From assembly GCA_026008535.1 (NCBI GenBank), contig BRKX01000009.1, positions 51,705,001 through 51,769,000 of the forward strand: DNA of 64,000 nt, in the 5' to 3' direction. Numbering within the stretch: the stretch's first letter is position 1; the number at the start of each line of letters is the position of its first letter. Position numbers and translations under genes: made by a program. This document shows positions 22,601 to 33,511 of the stretch, one piece after another. The stretch is from Perilla frutescens (lineage: Eukaryota > Streptophyta > Magnoliopsida > Lamiales > Lamiaceae). The notes under the pieces were generated by a model that saw only the letters and a program-made list of their open reading frames with translations, was not told the origin of the DNA and did not search any database.

Positions 22601-23165
22601 GATGTCCTTAGATTAAGACATGAAAAAACATGAAATCTTATTGAATCGGTAAAATTTGAATAGGATCGAGGATATGATATAATTGTTCAGCCGAACATTG
22701 CCGAAAGGCAAAGAGCACACGAACTATTCTACATATATAAATACAACTCACGGTATCTTGAAAGAGATAAATTATTCGAACACCAAAGATCTACTCGGAC
22801 CCGAAGTCATGAGTTCTTCTCGCAAACCACAAAATTACAAATTTTTTTAACTCATTCCTCCTCTAATGAACAGGTCCAACAGCAATCTCACGTATGTACG
22901 CCTTCACTAGATCGGCTTCTTCCTCACTCCGCTAGCAACCTTCAAATTGACATTCCATATAAACATTCCAATAATTTGTTAACAGAGACTCAAAACTCAA
23001 GTATTCATATTGCTGTGATAAGTTGTTCGCACAATAATTTCCTAAGGATATATAGGCCCACCATTCAAAAAATTATGTCCACGCTTAGTCATGAAATCTT
23101 CCAAAGCATCCAGTGTTTGCCGAGACGTCTCGTAATCAAGCTTTTTTTTAGAAAAAAATTAAAAG
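19651..23165. other. AT-rich intergenic DNA
   Basis: No gene is supported over about 3.5 kb apart from a very weak peptide frame at 20739. TGTAACACCC at 19860 resembles the start of a gypsy LTR (compare 57908), but no other LTR feature follows. There is a (G)10 run near 22155 and a poly-T tract near 22406. A TATA-like 'catatataaatac' near 22731, followed by C-rich DNA, may be a promoter or LTR fragment. Confidence 0.5.
20739..20816 (+). CDS. Possible tiny secreted-peptide exon or relic (25 codons), very uncertain
   Basis: The frame begins ATG with KLFLRIFLLSFIVMILL and stops after a short polar tail (HQRGSSS). A lysine/arginine start followed by an unbroken hydrophobic stretch is what a signal peptide looks like, and several plant peptide-hormone genes begin this way. 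Nothing resembling a mature peptide is seen in frame, and the other frames downstream give no motif I recognise. A chance hydrophobic frame in T-rich DNA is the more likely explanation. Confidence 0.12.
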   Translation: MKLFLRIFLLSFIVMILLHQRGSSS

Positions 23166-23562
23166 ATTAATTATCTTAAAAATCATGAACTTTGAACTTA
23201 GTTGAAAATTTAAAATGAACTTAAAAGTAGACAATTAAAAACAAGCAAATTTAACATGAACTTTCAAAGTACGTAGGTGTATTATTCAACATCCCTAAAT
23301 TTTTATAAAATAAATTAACCTTCAATCCAGCATACAATTGTGACCACTTTAACGTCATTTTCAAAAATTGATGGCAAGTCACGACAGACTCGAAGAGACG
23401 AGCAAATTGTATGCTGGATTGGAGGTCGATTTGTTTTATAAAAATCTGGGGATGTTGAACAACACACAAATTCAAAGTTAGTGTTTTAATTGCATACTTT
23501 TAAAGTTCATGTTAAATTTACAACTAAACTTAAAGTTCATAATTTTTAAGGTAATTAATCCA
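23166..23562. mobile_element. Foldback element with long inverted repeats
   Basis: The left arm (from about 23166) and the reverse complement of the right arm (to about 23562) align over nearly 190 bp, sharing 'ttaaaaat.atgaacttt', 'caatccagcatacaatt' and 'ttcaacatccc'. The central loop is near 23345-23400. Half of a second copy is at 1-117. No clear duplication; outer ends read 'attaatta'. The 74-codon frame inside is an incidental product of the arms. Confidence 0.8.
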
Positions 23563-23840
23563 AAAATAAATTACATATGAAAGGGATGTGTAGATCAGGG
23601 CATTATTTAATTTTGTAGGATTTTTAAATGATGGGCTTATGAAGTTTATAAAAAAAAGATGGAATTATAAATGTCTAATAATTTTTTTATATATTAATTA
23701 ATTTGGGAGCTAAAAAGAGTAAAATGGGGTCGAGGTTATGGATGGAATTTCCCATAACTTTATTAGTCAAACAAAATATGTTGAAATATATTTCTTATAA
23801 AATAGAGAATATATGAGTAAACCAGAAAGCCACACGAAAG
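23563..23840. other. Intergenic DNA, no feature seen
   Basis: AT-rich spacer between the foldback element and E2. No gene is supported. Confidence 0.5.
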
Positions 23841-23845
23841 AGGTA

Positions 23846-25196
23846 TGTTCGATATTTTATTTACTAAAAATATTACTCGCAAGTGTACGAGGTAAATGTA
23901 GCAAAATTATGGTGAGTAAGGTCGTATCGATAGAGATTGGCTAAGTAATGCAACTACGTACTCAATTTTATTATCCTACAATTTATTTAGACAACCAAAT
24001 TAAAGAGTTTATTTTAATTAACTAAGTAATGTAAATAAAGTAAATAAATCAAGCATGAGAAAACTGGATACACAGATAAAAGACGGATCCTAGGGTATTG
24101 CTGATAAATGGATTTCCTGATTTTCAGATAACTATTAAACCGATTTAATTCTAAATCTTATAGGAGAATCACTATTGTAATTACAATCTCTCTCTCGAGT
24201 AAGTTATAACAGTAGATTAGACTCTAATTCGTATCTCTCGATCTCGAATTATTATCTAACTTCATACAAAACCTCAGATTTATTCTCCTCACGAAACCTA
24301 CCAATCTCTCAATCTAGCAGACTCGTGTTATACAATTCTAATCCGTTAACTTATTAACATCTCTCGAGTGAATAACAAATTAACGAGACAAGTGTAAATG
24401 CTGATCAATTCATTCACACCAAACAACAAAACACAAGGATGCATAAACAAGAAATAGAGAGGAACAATATATTACTTCGAATAAAAAACCCATAAACATC
24501 CACAACTCTAGGATCTCAAGTAATTTAGCTACTCATGTTGTATTCAAAATCTAAAGAAAATAAATACACAAAAGTAATCATCATGATAGTTCTAATCGAA
24601 TAAAGCATAAAATAAACTTAGTCTATAATGTGCTTATTCAATCTCTCTACAATCTCTTCTCCGTCTTCTCCAGGTGTTCTCTGCTCTTCAATAGGGTAAA
24701 AATTGGTCCAATTTTTGTCCAAAAGAAGCCCTAAAATAATAGAGGGAATTGAAGCCCACAAAAGAAAGGAGAGTCTGATCCAAAAGGAAATCCGCAGTGA
24801 GTCGCCGATACGAGCACGGGCCCTACTCAGGGGATCACGGTCCATGCTCTTAATTTCATAAAAATTACGTGGTTTCGCTGAGACAGGAGCACGGACCGTG
24901 CTCTTTTTCACCACCCGACACATTTCACCGTTTTACTCTGTTTTCACTCATTTCTCATCTGATTGACCCGATTCAAGTTGAAACACGCTCCTAACTTGAT
25001 CCTCTATCTTCTTAAGTACTTTTCAAGCTCAATTGAGTCTCATAAAATAAATGGCATCAAATCCCTTCAAAATGAGCAAACACGTGACACTTCACAAAAT
25101 ATGGAAAACTATGCGCAACTTCTCAATATATGCATGCAATGTTCATCAACTACCATCTAAATGACCCTCAAAAAGCATGAAAACCATGAATTATCA
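23846..25196 (-). repeat. E2 LTR, 3' copy on the - strand
   Basis: It begins TGTTCGATATT on the + strand and ends ATTATCA. The family palindromic word (GCACGG.CCGTGCTC type) occurs at 24821-24905. A possible TATA-like AT stretch lies at 24730-24742. 'gtcgtatcgatagagattgg' (23920-23940) is the superfamily-shared site, with a small change relative to the other LTR. Confidence 0.9.
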
Positions 25197-25234
25197 ACCC
25201 CCCAAACTTAACCTATTGTTTGTCCTCGAACAAT
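25197..25234 (-). other. E2 polypurine tract and hairpin (cassette 1)
   Basis: The - strand reads ATTGTTCGAGGACAAACAAT (imperfect stem, 25215-25234), then AAGTTTGGGGGGT (25197-25209) against the LTR. E3 has the same arrangement at 60265-60302 with an almost identical hairpin. Confidence 0.85.
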
Positions 25235-26536
25235 GAAAAGAGAAATAAAAACTTATGCAAGAGGGTCATTATGACAGTTATCATTGCTTCAGGCACCACA
25301 CAAATCAAAAATCAAAATCAAACATACCATGAGCAAAATATTCTCGTACAATGCAACTACTAACTTATATGTAGTCTTGAACCAATGACCTCACCAGACA
25401 TGTGTATCACTCACTCTCAAGTGTTTAGGTTAATCATGAAAGCACTCAGAACTGATTAACTGATGAATTAACCATAAGCTTGCCCACTATCTTATCCCAC
25501 CTTTACATGCAATGAGTGTAGATTTAAGATCTTAAAGGACTTTCAATTCGATTGTAATGTAGGCTATGGAAAAGGTAGGAAATATATGGCTAAGTGACTA
25601 AATCTGATTTATTGAGTTATTCACTCTCATCAATCCTCACTAACACTCGGTCCTAACTATCAATGAAGTAAAACTACAATTTGTCTAGCTTTCTTTCTCC
25701 TTTTTCAAAACCAAAAATCAAACAGCACCATCGAATTTATGTGAGTTTACTCACTCTTTTTTTCATTTTTTTCTTTTCTTTTTTTTTTTCTACATGGCCA
25801 CTTAGATTTTCTAGCTTCGCAAAGCTATTAATTTTTTTTATTTTATGTCCCCTAAGTGCCATGCAAAATATTACCTCCCATATACCTTTTTTTCATGACT
25901 ACACTTCATCATTTTATTCTCCTATTTTTCCACTAACAATAATTGAACCATCCTACAATTTTTTTCTACCCACTCAATAAGTTCGAGTGAAAGGAAAATA
26001 ACACAAGGTCAAATTGAATTGGCTACCAAATAAATGGCTAAAAAGCTCAACAGGGCTAATTAGGATATTTTTGTGAAGTATTGGGTCAAAATAAACAAGG
26101 TAAACAAGGCTGCCAAAGATGCCCTAAAGTCATCTCTAAAATCCACACACATTCTGTTATACTTGAGCAGACCATGGGCAAGTTCTAGACAAATCACACA
26201 CAAGAAAGAGGTAAATAGGCTCAAAATCCTCACAAGACAATCATGATTCAAGACAACCAAGCAATTCATTGCAATTGCACCTATCATGCTCATAACATGC
26301 TCAATTTCATTATCAAACCTTTTAAATGTGCTCATCATCAGCAACCATCTCGTACCACGCACTCATAGCAAGAGAGAGAGAGAGAGAATCCAACACCAGA
26401 CAAGTTGCAAACTAACCATGAAAGCAATAAACGTGCCCTAAAGACTAAAAACTAAACTAATGCAAATGAACTAGTTACATGCAGAAAGCACTAATGGAAA
26501 TGTTTAGAACAGAAATTCAAGGTATAACGTCCATCC
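25235..26536 (-). other. E2 3' non-coding region
   Basis: No supportable frame. It has a T-rich (purine-rich on the element strand) tract at 25757-25792, like those in E1 and E3, and a short (GA)n run near 26370-26388. Confidence 0.55.
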
Positions 26537-26573
26537 AACCCCTCCTCTTACTGTTATTCTTGAGCAAGAATAA
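26537..26573 (-). other. E2 internal cassette 2: PPT-like tract and perfect hairpin
   Basis: AACCCCTCCTCTT (26537-26549) is purine-rich on the - strand. Beside it 26554-26573 is a perfect 20-nt palindrome (TTATTCTTGAGCAAGAATAA). The order matches the true PPT-hairpin cassette at 25197-25234. Confidence 0.6.
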
Positions 26574-26679
26574 GTTTGAAAAGATAAATGGGAAAACCTT
26601 GAATCACTAACCTCACAAAAGGATTAAGGTTGCACATTCGAGAGAAATTGGAGCCCCCGATGCTGCATCATCTTTTGGA

Positions 26680-26820
26680 GAAGAAATATAACTGGGCGGA
26701 AAAAAGGCACGGGCCGTGCTCAATGGAGCACAGTCCGTGCGTTAAGTTGTAAGAGAAAAGCGTGCCCATTGTAGCTAGATAACGGTCCGTGCAATTTTTT
26801 TTGAACCTGCACGAAAATTC
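26680..26820 (-). promoter_or_regulatory. E2 internal palindromic-word module
   Basis: Three copies of the E2 family word lie here: GCACGGGCCGTGCTC at 26708-26722, GCACAGTCCGTGC at 26728-26740 and ACGGTCCGTGC at 26789-26799. The same word occurs in the E2 LTRs upstream of the TATA-like region. On the - strand a TATA-like 'cagttatatttc' follows at 26685-26696, then 'TGTGAG|GTTAGTG', a plausible splice donor near 26610. No reading frame survives after it. Confidence 0.5.
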
Positions 26821-27084
26821 AGAAAATTAGAATACAAAATAAATAAAGAAAATAAAATGAAAATGTACCAAAATATTGAGTTGCCTCCCAATCAACGCTT
26901 GATTTATTGTCTTAAGCTCAACATCTTCTTGAAACTGGCTATGGAGGATTTGGTGAAGCCCGACACCACACTAATCCTCGTCTAATCAACTCCGCTGGGA
27001 AAATCGAAAAGGCCCGTCCCCAATGTTCTCCATTCATTTTTTTTACTTTTATCTTCTTAGCTTCTTGAACTTTGATCTACCTCT

Positions 27085-27582
27085 TCAAATCAATGAGTGC
27101 GGGAGTTTATCAAATTCATCAGGGGAATCAACTACCTCAGCCATCTTTACTTCCTCATATGCCGAATTGTCAAGGGGTCGATAAACAGTGAAAATTTCAC
27201 TTTTGTCTTCAACTTGCAACACCAAAGTCCCACTTTTCACATCAATAACCACTCCTACAGTGGCGAGAAATGGTCTCCCAAAAATGAGAGAAACTCTACT
27301 ATCTTCTTCCATGTCCAACATAATGAAATTAGCAGAAAAAATAAATTTTTGAACTTTCACGAGAACATCATCAACTACACCACGTGGATATCTTAAAGTC
27401 CAATCAGCTAGCTGCAGAGTTAAGGTTGTCGACTTCAACGGGTCAAGTCCCAGCAGTTGGTAAACAGAGAATGGCATCAAGTTAATGCTAGCTCTCAAGT
27501 CATACAAAACTCGATCAAATTTAGAGCTTCCAATAACACACGGGATAGAAAAACTTCCCAGATCCTTCAACTTCATCAACAT
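27085..27582 (-). pseudogene. E2 aspartic protease remnant
   Basis: The 165-codon open stretch is the retropepsin-like domain of Athila/Tat elements. The sequence runs GSFSIPCVIGSSKFDRVLYD, then LRASINLMPFSVYQLLGL, where the usual motif is DLGASINLMP. The active-site glycine is replaced by arginine, which should abolish catalysis. LADWTLRYPRGVVDDVLVKV and LIFGRPFLATVGVVIDV are further family hallmarks. The frame ends at 27085 with nothing resembling RT after it. The product would cleave Gag; this copy is probably dead. Confidence 0.88.
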
Positions 27583-28308
27583 TTATCTCTGTATCACTGC
27601 ACTGCATTCTTCAATCAAATGCACCCTCGCTACTTCCCCAATCCTTTTCTTCTTAGCCAAGATCTTCTTCATGAACTTGGCATATTTTAGCATTTTCTCC
27701 AGTGCCTTAAGAAAAGGTATTTTTATGGATAATTTCTTGAAAATATCAAGAAATCGAGCAAATTGAGCTTCTTTATCTTGCTTCTTCTGTCTTTGGAGAA
27801 ATGGTAGTGGAGGGACATAGGCAGGAGGAAGCACATACTTAGGCTCAGGAGCCTTTTCAACAATAGTTGCAATCTTTTTTCACCATCTTCAATTATGTCA
27901 CTGCACACATGGATTGCATTACATTGCTCAATGGGGTTCACATCCGTGTTGCTCGGGTATTGGCCTTTTTGTTGCTGGCTCCCAACTATCATAGTCAGCT
28001 AACTAATCTGTATCTCCATGGATTTTAGTTGAGACCCCCGTGTTGGCAGTGAATTTGTTGAAGGCTATTGTCAGGTTGTCCACCTTTGCAGCTTCAACAT
28101 CCATTCTCTGTTTGGTGGCAGTCATAAAAGAACCCAGAATAGTCTCCAAATCCGCTTGGAGGATTCATTTATGACTCCATCTGTAGTGAAAAATTCAGGG
28201 TGTGGCTACTGAAAATTATCAGGGTTTCCATAACTCAGCTTATCATTGTTTCGTTGTCCAAATTAGTGGTATGGATTTCCACCATGATTTGCTCGAAAAT
28301 TGTTGTTG
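27583..28308 (-). pseudogene. E2 gag-protease linker and gag C-terminal remnant
   Basis: The - strand reads, with stops, NPYH and GNPDNFQ (a gag C-terminal Asn/Gly-rich tail), then QLKSMEIQI, QYPSNTDVNPIEQCNAIHVC (usually 'LPSNTE.NPKEQC.AI.LRSG') and, at 27834-27583, PPLPFLQRQKKQDKEAQFAR through YAKFMKKILAKKKRIG. The last block is the well-conserved segment just before protease in Athila/Tat Gag-Pol. Frames are broken at several points. Confidence 0.8.
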
Positions 28309-28313
28309 TAGCA

Positions 28314-29791
28314 TGATGTGTGAAATTTTAGTTTTAAAACTCGAATCAACTTGCAAGTGAACAAGTAAATGTAGCACAAGGAGAAACGAGGTCGAATCCA
28401 CAGGGAAAAAGAAAATTAAATAAGCATGTACTATGACATCGGCTCCTATTTGTTATCTAGACAACGAAATGGATAATTGTTTGATTTAAAACTAACTAAA
28501 CAATAAAGCAAAGTAAATAATTATAATTAACAAATATATTGGGCAATTAAGGAAAGGAACACTCTCGAGGTTGGTTTTATTGGATTAATTAACACAAATT
28601 CTAATCATAATGGATGCTTAATTTTCAATTCAAGATTACCAAGGCGATCACAAATTTATTCTATATCTCCTCTCAAAGCATATAGAATATGGGGCACATG
28701 TATAGGATTGTTGTCTCCAATTAATACCTAAGTGTGCTTACCAAGAGTACCAAGGATCTATGCCTTAACAACTATCTCAAACCTCTCGATTTTGTTGATA
28801 ATTGCTCTTTGAATTCTAGGATCCTATGTTGAAGCTCATTTCTCGAATTTTGAATCAACATACATAATCATGCTAATTAATTATCAATTAGTTCTCACCA
28901 ATCAACAATACATAACACCCATACATAACAAGAATCCAAAGCATAATCAAGAACCATTAAACATCCAAAATAAACATCATTTATATCTCATAATCTAAAT
29001 AAAACCAACACCCAAGAGTATCAAAGATTTAGCTTCTCATAATTACATGGGTAACCAAAATCTCTACAAGAAGGAACATGATTTTAACAAAATTAAAGAA
29101 CAAAAGAACCCGGATGGATGTTTTGGCCTTCAAATCTTGCTTCAACTTTGTTCTTCTTGACCAATCTTCAATTCCTTTTCTTCTCTCTTTTTCTCCAAGT
29201 ATTTCTCTGTCTAAAAGTGGCTAAGGGTGGAATGGAATGACCTAATTTTGTATTGGGGTGAGTTTATATAGTGGAGGAATAAAAGAATTAAAAGAAAATA
29301 AAATATGGGGGAAAAAAGATGAAAAATATGAAAACGTGACACAAGGGCGCGACACGGGGCCGGTCGCGCCCCTTCGGCTCACGTCGTGTCAGGATGGTGC
29401 AACCTGCACGGAGGATGCTGGCTCGGGTCGCGTTGCAAGTGGTGGAAAGTCAGCTGCGGACATGAAGCGGCGGTCGCGGTGCTGGGCTGGCTCGGGTCGC
29501 GCCTACAGCCCTGCTCCGATACCTTTCATAGTTTTACTTCGTTCTCTCTTGTTTCTTATCCGATTGAGGTGATTCAACTTGCACTGTGCTCCTAATTCGA
29601 TCCTCTATCTTTCTATGACATTGAATCACTCAAAAATTCATTTATTCATCCACAATTTTCTGCAAAACTCAAATAAAAAACAAAACTCTCAAGTAGGAAG
29701 GTTAAGAGCGCAATTTGGGTTAAACACATGCAAAACTCTTCAATTCACTTCATTTAAACCTCAAAATATTGTACCAAAATACCACTCATCA
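28314..29791 (-). mobile_element. Solo LTR nested in E2
   Basis: It starts TGATGTGTG and ends CACTCATCA, flanked by perfect TAGCA duplications at 28309-28313 and 29792-29796. It is 1478 bp. It belongs to the same superfamily: 'gtcgaatccacaggga' near 28391 and a 'tcctaattcgatcctctatc' block near 29589 parallel those in the E2 and E3 LTRs. Its own GC-rich word region (29346-29505, rich in GGTCGCG/CGCGCC) lies upstream of a - strand TATATAAA at 29263-29270. Confidence 0.9.
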
Positions 29792-29796
29792 TAGCA

Positions 29797-30828
29797 TCGA
29801 CCTTGCATGTAATTCACATCGGCCATATCATCTTTAACTGCAACTACTTTCTCCGACACATTCTCCACTGAGGCCAAACTATTCTTTGTCAGCAATGTAA
29901 TTGCCTTGGGCATAGTCGACATTTAAGCTGTCAACTCCTTCAGATCATCAGAAGACGAAATTTCGGCCACCCTCTTAACTGAGTTTCTCTGAGATGGCCA
30001 CTGAGCACTGTTTGCAGCCATTCTCTCCAACAAATCCATGGCCTCATCCGCAGACAATTCCAACAGAGCTCATCCAGCAACAGCGTCTATTCGATCTCGG
30101 GTATACTCCAACAATCCATTGTAAAAGTAGTACACATGTTGGTTTGCTTCAAATCCATGTCGTGGGCATTTTCTGATAAGGTCTATGAACCTCTCACACG
30201 CTTCATATAAGGCTTCTTGATCAAACTGCTGGAACTGGGTAATCTCGTTCTTCATCCTTAGTGTCTTACCTGGTGGGCAATATTTGGATAGGAAATTCCT
30301 GCATAACTCCTCCCAAGTCCTAGCTATGTCTGCTTTCAATGATTAATACCACAACTTCGCTTTATCTCACAGTGAGAATGAAAATAAGTGAAGGCGAATA
30401 GCATAAGCTCCTACTCCATTTATCTTTATGGTCCCACAAACTTCAAGAAACTGCGCCAGATGCGAATATGGGTCTTCCAATGCTCCATCACCAAATTGGT
30501 TCTGTTGAACCATTAAAATCAGAGCCGGCTTGAGCTCGAAATTATTTACTGCAATAGCCGGCATCCTCAATCCTCCATAGTGTCCAGTGGCTTCAGGCTC
30601 CAAAACCTGTCGAATTGGTGGTGGGACAGCAGACGATTCATGTTGCTGGTGTTGCTGCAACAAATTCCGTAGCGCCTCCATCTCGCAGCGCATGGCAACC
30701 ATCTCATCTTCTCTGGTGACTGCCATCTTCTCAACTCGGATTCTGTCTGTGTTTCTATGTCTTGCAGAAGCCTTGATCTCAGGATCTATTGGTACTAAAT
30801 CAGTTGTACCTCTAGACCTCAAATTCAT
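29797..30828 (-). pseudogene. E2 gag core remnant
   Basis: The - strand frame from 30828 begins MNLRSRGTTDLVPIDPEIKA, with a coiled-coil-like R/E-rich stretch (residues about 30-65), then YSHLAQFLEVCGTIKINGV. After a stop and frameshift it continues at 30339 with TWEELCRNFLSKYCPPGKT, EITQFQQFDQEALYEACERF and HVYYFYNGLLEYTRDRIDAV, the retrotransposon gag core of the Athila/Tat lineage. LLELSADEAMDLLERMAANS and a tail truncated by the solo LTR at 29791 follow. Gag would form the virus-like particle; this copy has at least three disruptions. Confidence 0.9.
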
Positions 30829-30978
30829 ACACTATATGTCAAACAACAAATAAAATTCAAAATACAGCAAAGAGAAGTAGAATAAATAGAAGAAAATAAA
30901 AATACTTAAAATAAAAAAATAAATTACACTCTAAATTAAAGCTCTACAATTAAATCAAATATTAGCTGTCAATTACGC

Positions 30979-31005
30979 CAGTCCCCCACAACGGCGCCAA
31001 AAACT
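30979..31005 (-). other. E2 primer binding site
   Basis: On the - strand TTTTTGGCGCCGTTGTGGGG lies just past the LTR end (31006). It shares the TGGCGCCGTTG core with E1. Confidence 0.88.
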
Positions 31006-32346
31006 TGTTCGGTATTTTATTTCACTAAAAGTACTACTCGAAAGTGTACAAGGTAAATGTAGCAAAATTATGATGAGCAAGGTCGTATCCACAGAGACTG
31101 GCTAAGTAATGCAGCTAAGTACTCAATTTTATTATCCTACTCTATCTAGAGAATCGAATTAAAGAGTTGATTTTAATTAACTAAGTACTGTAAATAAAGT
31201 AAATAAATCAAGCACGAGAAAACTGGATAGAGAGATAAAAGACGGATCCTAGGGTGTTGCTGTTAAATGGATTTCCTGATTTTCAGATAATTATTAAACC
31301 GATTTAATTCTAGATCTCGTAGGAGAATCACCATTGTAATTACAACCTCTCTCTCGAGTAAGCTATAATAGTAGATTAGACTCTAATTATTGTCTCTCGA
31401 TCTCGAATTATTATCTAACTCCCGACAAAACCTCAGATTTATTCTCCCCACGACACCTACCAATCTCTAGATCTAGCATACTCGTGTTATGCAATCATAA
31501 TCCGTTAACTTAATAACCTCTCTCGAGTGAATAGCAAATTGACTACAAAAGTGTAAATGCTGATCAATTCATTCACACCAGACAACAAAACACAAGGATG
31601 CATAAATAAGAAATAGAAATGAACAATATATTACTTCGAATCAAAAACCCATAAACATCCACAACCCTAAGATCTCAAGTAGTTTAGCTACACATGTTGT
31701 ATTCAAAATCCAAAGAAAATAAATACACAAAAGTAATCATCATGATAGTTCTAATCGAATAAAGCATAAAATAAACTTAGTCTATGATGTGCTTCTTCAA
31801 TCTCTCTGCAGTCTCTTCTCCGTCTTCTCCAGGTGTTCTCTGCTCTTCAATAGGGTAAAAATTGGTCCAATTTTTGTCCAAAAGAAGCCTTTAAATAATA
31901 GAGGGAATGGAAGTCCACAAAAGGAAGGAGAGCCCAGTCCAAAAGGAAATCCGCCGTGAGTAGCCGATATGAGAACGAGGAGAGCATGGTCCATGCTCTT
32001 AATTGCATAAAAATTACGTGGTTTTTCTGAGACAAGAGCACGGACCGTGCTCTTTTTCGTCAGCCGACACACTTCACCGTTTTGCTCCGTTCTCGCTAGT
32101 TTCTTATCCGATTGACCCGATTCAAGTTGCAACACGCTCCTAACTCGATCCTCTATCTTCTTAGGTACTTTTCAAGCTCAATTAAGTCTCATAAAATAAA
32201 TGGCATCAAATCCCTTCAAAATGAGCAAACATGTAACACTGCACAAAATATGAAAAACTATGCGCAATTTCTCAATATATGCATGCAATGCTCATCAATT
32301 ACCATCTAAGTGACCCTCAAAAAGCATGAAAACTATGGGTTTATCA
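31006..32346 (-). repeat. E2 LTR, 5' copy on the - strand
   Basis: It pairs with 23846-25196 with modest divergence. A roughly 25-bp difference near 31975 removes one palindromic word present at 24821-24835 of the other LTR, so word number varies even within one element. Confidence 0.9.
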
Positions 32347-32351
32347 AGGTA

Positions 32352-32559
32352 AACCACACTTCAAATCTATTGGAAATCAGATTCACACCTAGCTAGCGGT
32401 GTTGGTTGGCAGGGACAAAATCAATAAAATTCATTGGGAGACTGAATTGTTCTTTACCAATAACCCTACATGTTTACTTTTTTTTAGATATTTGGTGTGG
32501 GGGGGGGGGGGGGGGCATTTCATGAAAATTTGAACATATAAAAAAATATTTGGTTGGGG
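32352..32559. other. Spacer with a long poly-G run
   Basis: No gene. 32499-32516 is a run of about 17 G, and a second G-rich stretch lies at 32556-32571. Confidence 0.5.
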
Positions 32560-32672
32560 GTGGGGGCAAGGCGCCACCATCTCTTAGTTCCGTTCTTGTT
32601 GGTGGAATTCGAACGCAAGACTTTAAATTTCTTGAGTTTACACAACTTCACGACTAGACGATCCCCAGTGGA
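32560..32672 (-). mobile_element. tRNA-derived SINE (Au-like), reverse orientation
   Basis: On the - strand 'tggggatcgtctagtcgt' resembles a pol III A box and 'gcgttcgaattcc' a B box, about 40 nt apart. The same pair occurs in the SINEs at 46866 and 56248. Ends are blurred by G-rich DNA, and no target duplication was identified. Confidence 0.6.
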
Positions 32673-33511
32673 TATATTCTTGTACACTTGATTTCTATTT
32701 TTGTGGTTGATCTTAGCTAGACTATAACTATTGGATAGTTGCTTTTATTTTTATAATAATGTATATTATTTGTTTTATTCCAAATGACAAAGTAGCTAGA
32801 TTAATAGATAGCTAGTCAAACGTAAATAAGCTAACATTGGAAGCTTTAGGTGCGGGAATACAATAATATGTGCAATATATACAAAGCAATTGAGTAATAA
32901 TGTAATAGACAGCTTAGACGTACGTGCAAAATAAGATACAGACGAATGTGAAAAAATATGTGTAAAGAGTAAAGAAGTACGTGTATGTATAATTTTATTA
33001 GCCTACTATACACAACTTAATTATTCGAGCACTTCTTCTTGTAGGTACTACCTGATTAACCGCACTTTTTTTTATTCTTTAATTGATTCAAATTCGGAAC
33101 TATGGAAAAATGATTGAAGTTGCAGACCAAATTAAGCTTCCATGAATTGAAGGACCCAAAAGTAATGGATCCAATTTTTTTAATTAATATTATATTGCTC
33201 ATGTGAAACCTGTTGAGAACCTTTACCGGCCAGATAATAAATGAATGATATCTAAAGGGATAGAATCCTCTATTACTAAATTAAACTATTGTTCCACTAT
33301 TATATTTATTAATTTTTTCTATTGTACAAAACAGAATGATGCAAAGTTTAACTTAAAAAAAAAAAAACTAATAAAACTATATAGTATGAACTCAATTTTA
33401 GAAATAAAAATGCAAAACAAGACTATTAAAAAAAAGTGTTAAAACCTAAATATACACCTAATTAAATATACATAGTTATCCTTTCTAGCTAAAACACACA
33501 TATATTGTGTA
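32673..33511. other. AT-rich intergenic DNA with a possible EF-hand promoter relic
   Basis: No gene is supported. 33080-33165 resembles the region upstream of the EF-hand genes (see the separate entry). 33331-33385 is repeated directly at 34589-34640 ('gcaaagtttaactta', then 'aactaataaaactatatagt'). Confidence 0.5.
33080..33165 (+). pseudogene. Possible relic of an EF-hand gene upstream region
   Basis: 'ttaattgattcaaattcgga', 'aaaatgattgaagttgca' and 'caaattaagct' align in order with 47155-47215 ('gaattgattctgattcc', 'aaaatgattagaaagttaca', 'caaattaaagct'), which in turn resembles the sequence upstream of the intact EF-hand genes. No coding sequence follows. The match is weak enough that a shared small repeat is a real alternative. 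Confidence 0.3.

Larger units (their letters stand above)
23846..32346 (-). mobile_element. E2: non-autonomous gag-protease LTR element (Athila/Tat-related)
   Basis: LTRs lie at 23846-25196 (1351 bp) and 31006-32346 (1341 bp), with a perfect 5-bp duplication AGGTA at 23841-23845 and 32347-32351. On the - strand the PBS follows the LTR at 31005, gag and protease remnants run from 30828 to 27085, and the PPT (AAGTTTGGGGGGT) precedes the other LTR at 25197. No RT, RNase H or integrase motif is present. A solo LTR (28314-29791) splits gag. Coding regions have stops and frameshifts, so it is both non-autonomous and decayed. Confidence 0.93.

Noticed and set aside
25197..27084. Search for RT/integrase downstream of the E2 protease
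   Set aside because: No YxDD, zinc-finger or integrase catalytic block is seen in any frame on the - strand.
29258..29595. 104-codon + strand frame and overlapping 69-codon frame
   Set aside because: They lie within the solo LTR's GC-rich block; no start context or family match.
33245..33442. 65-codon frame
   Set aside because: A/T-rich chance frame with lysine and isoleucine runs, no start context or motif.
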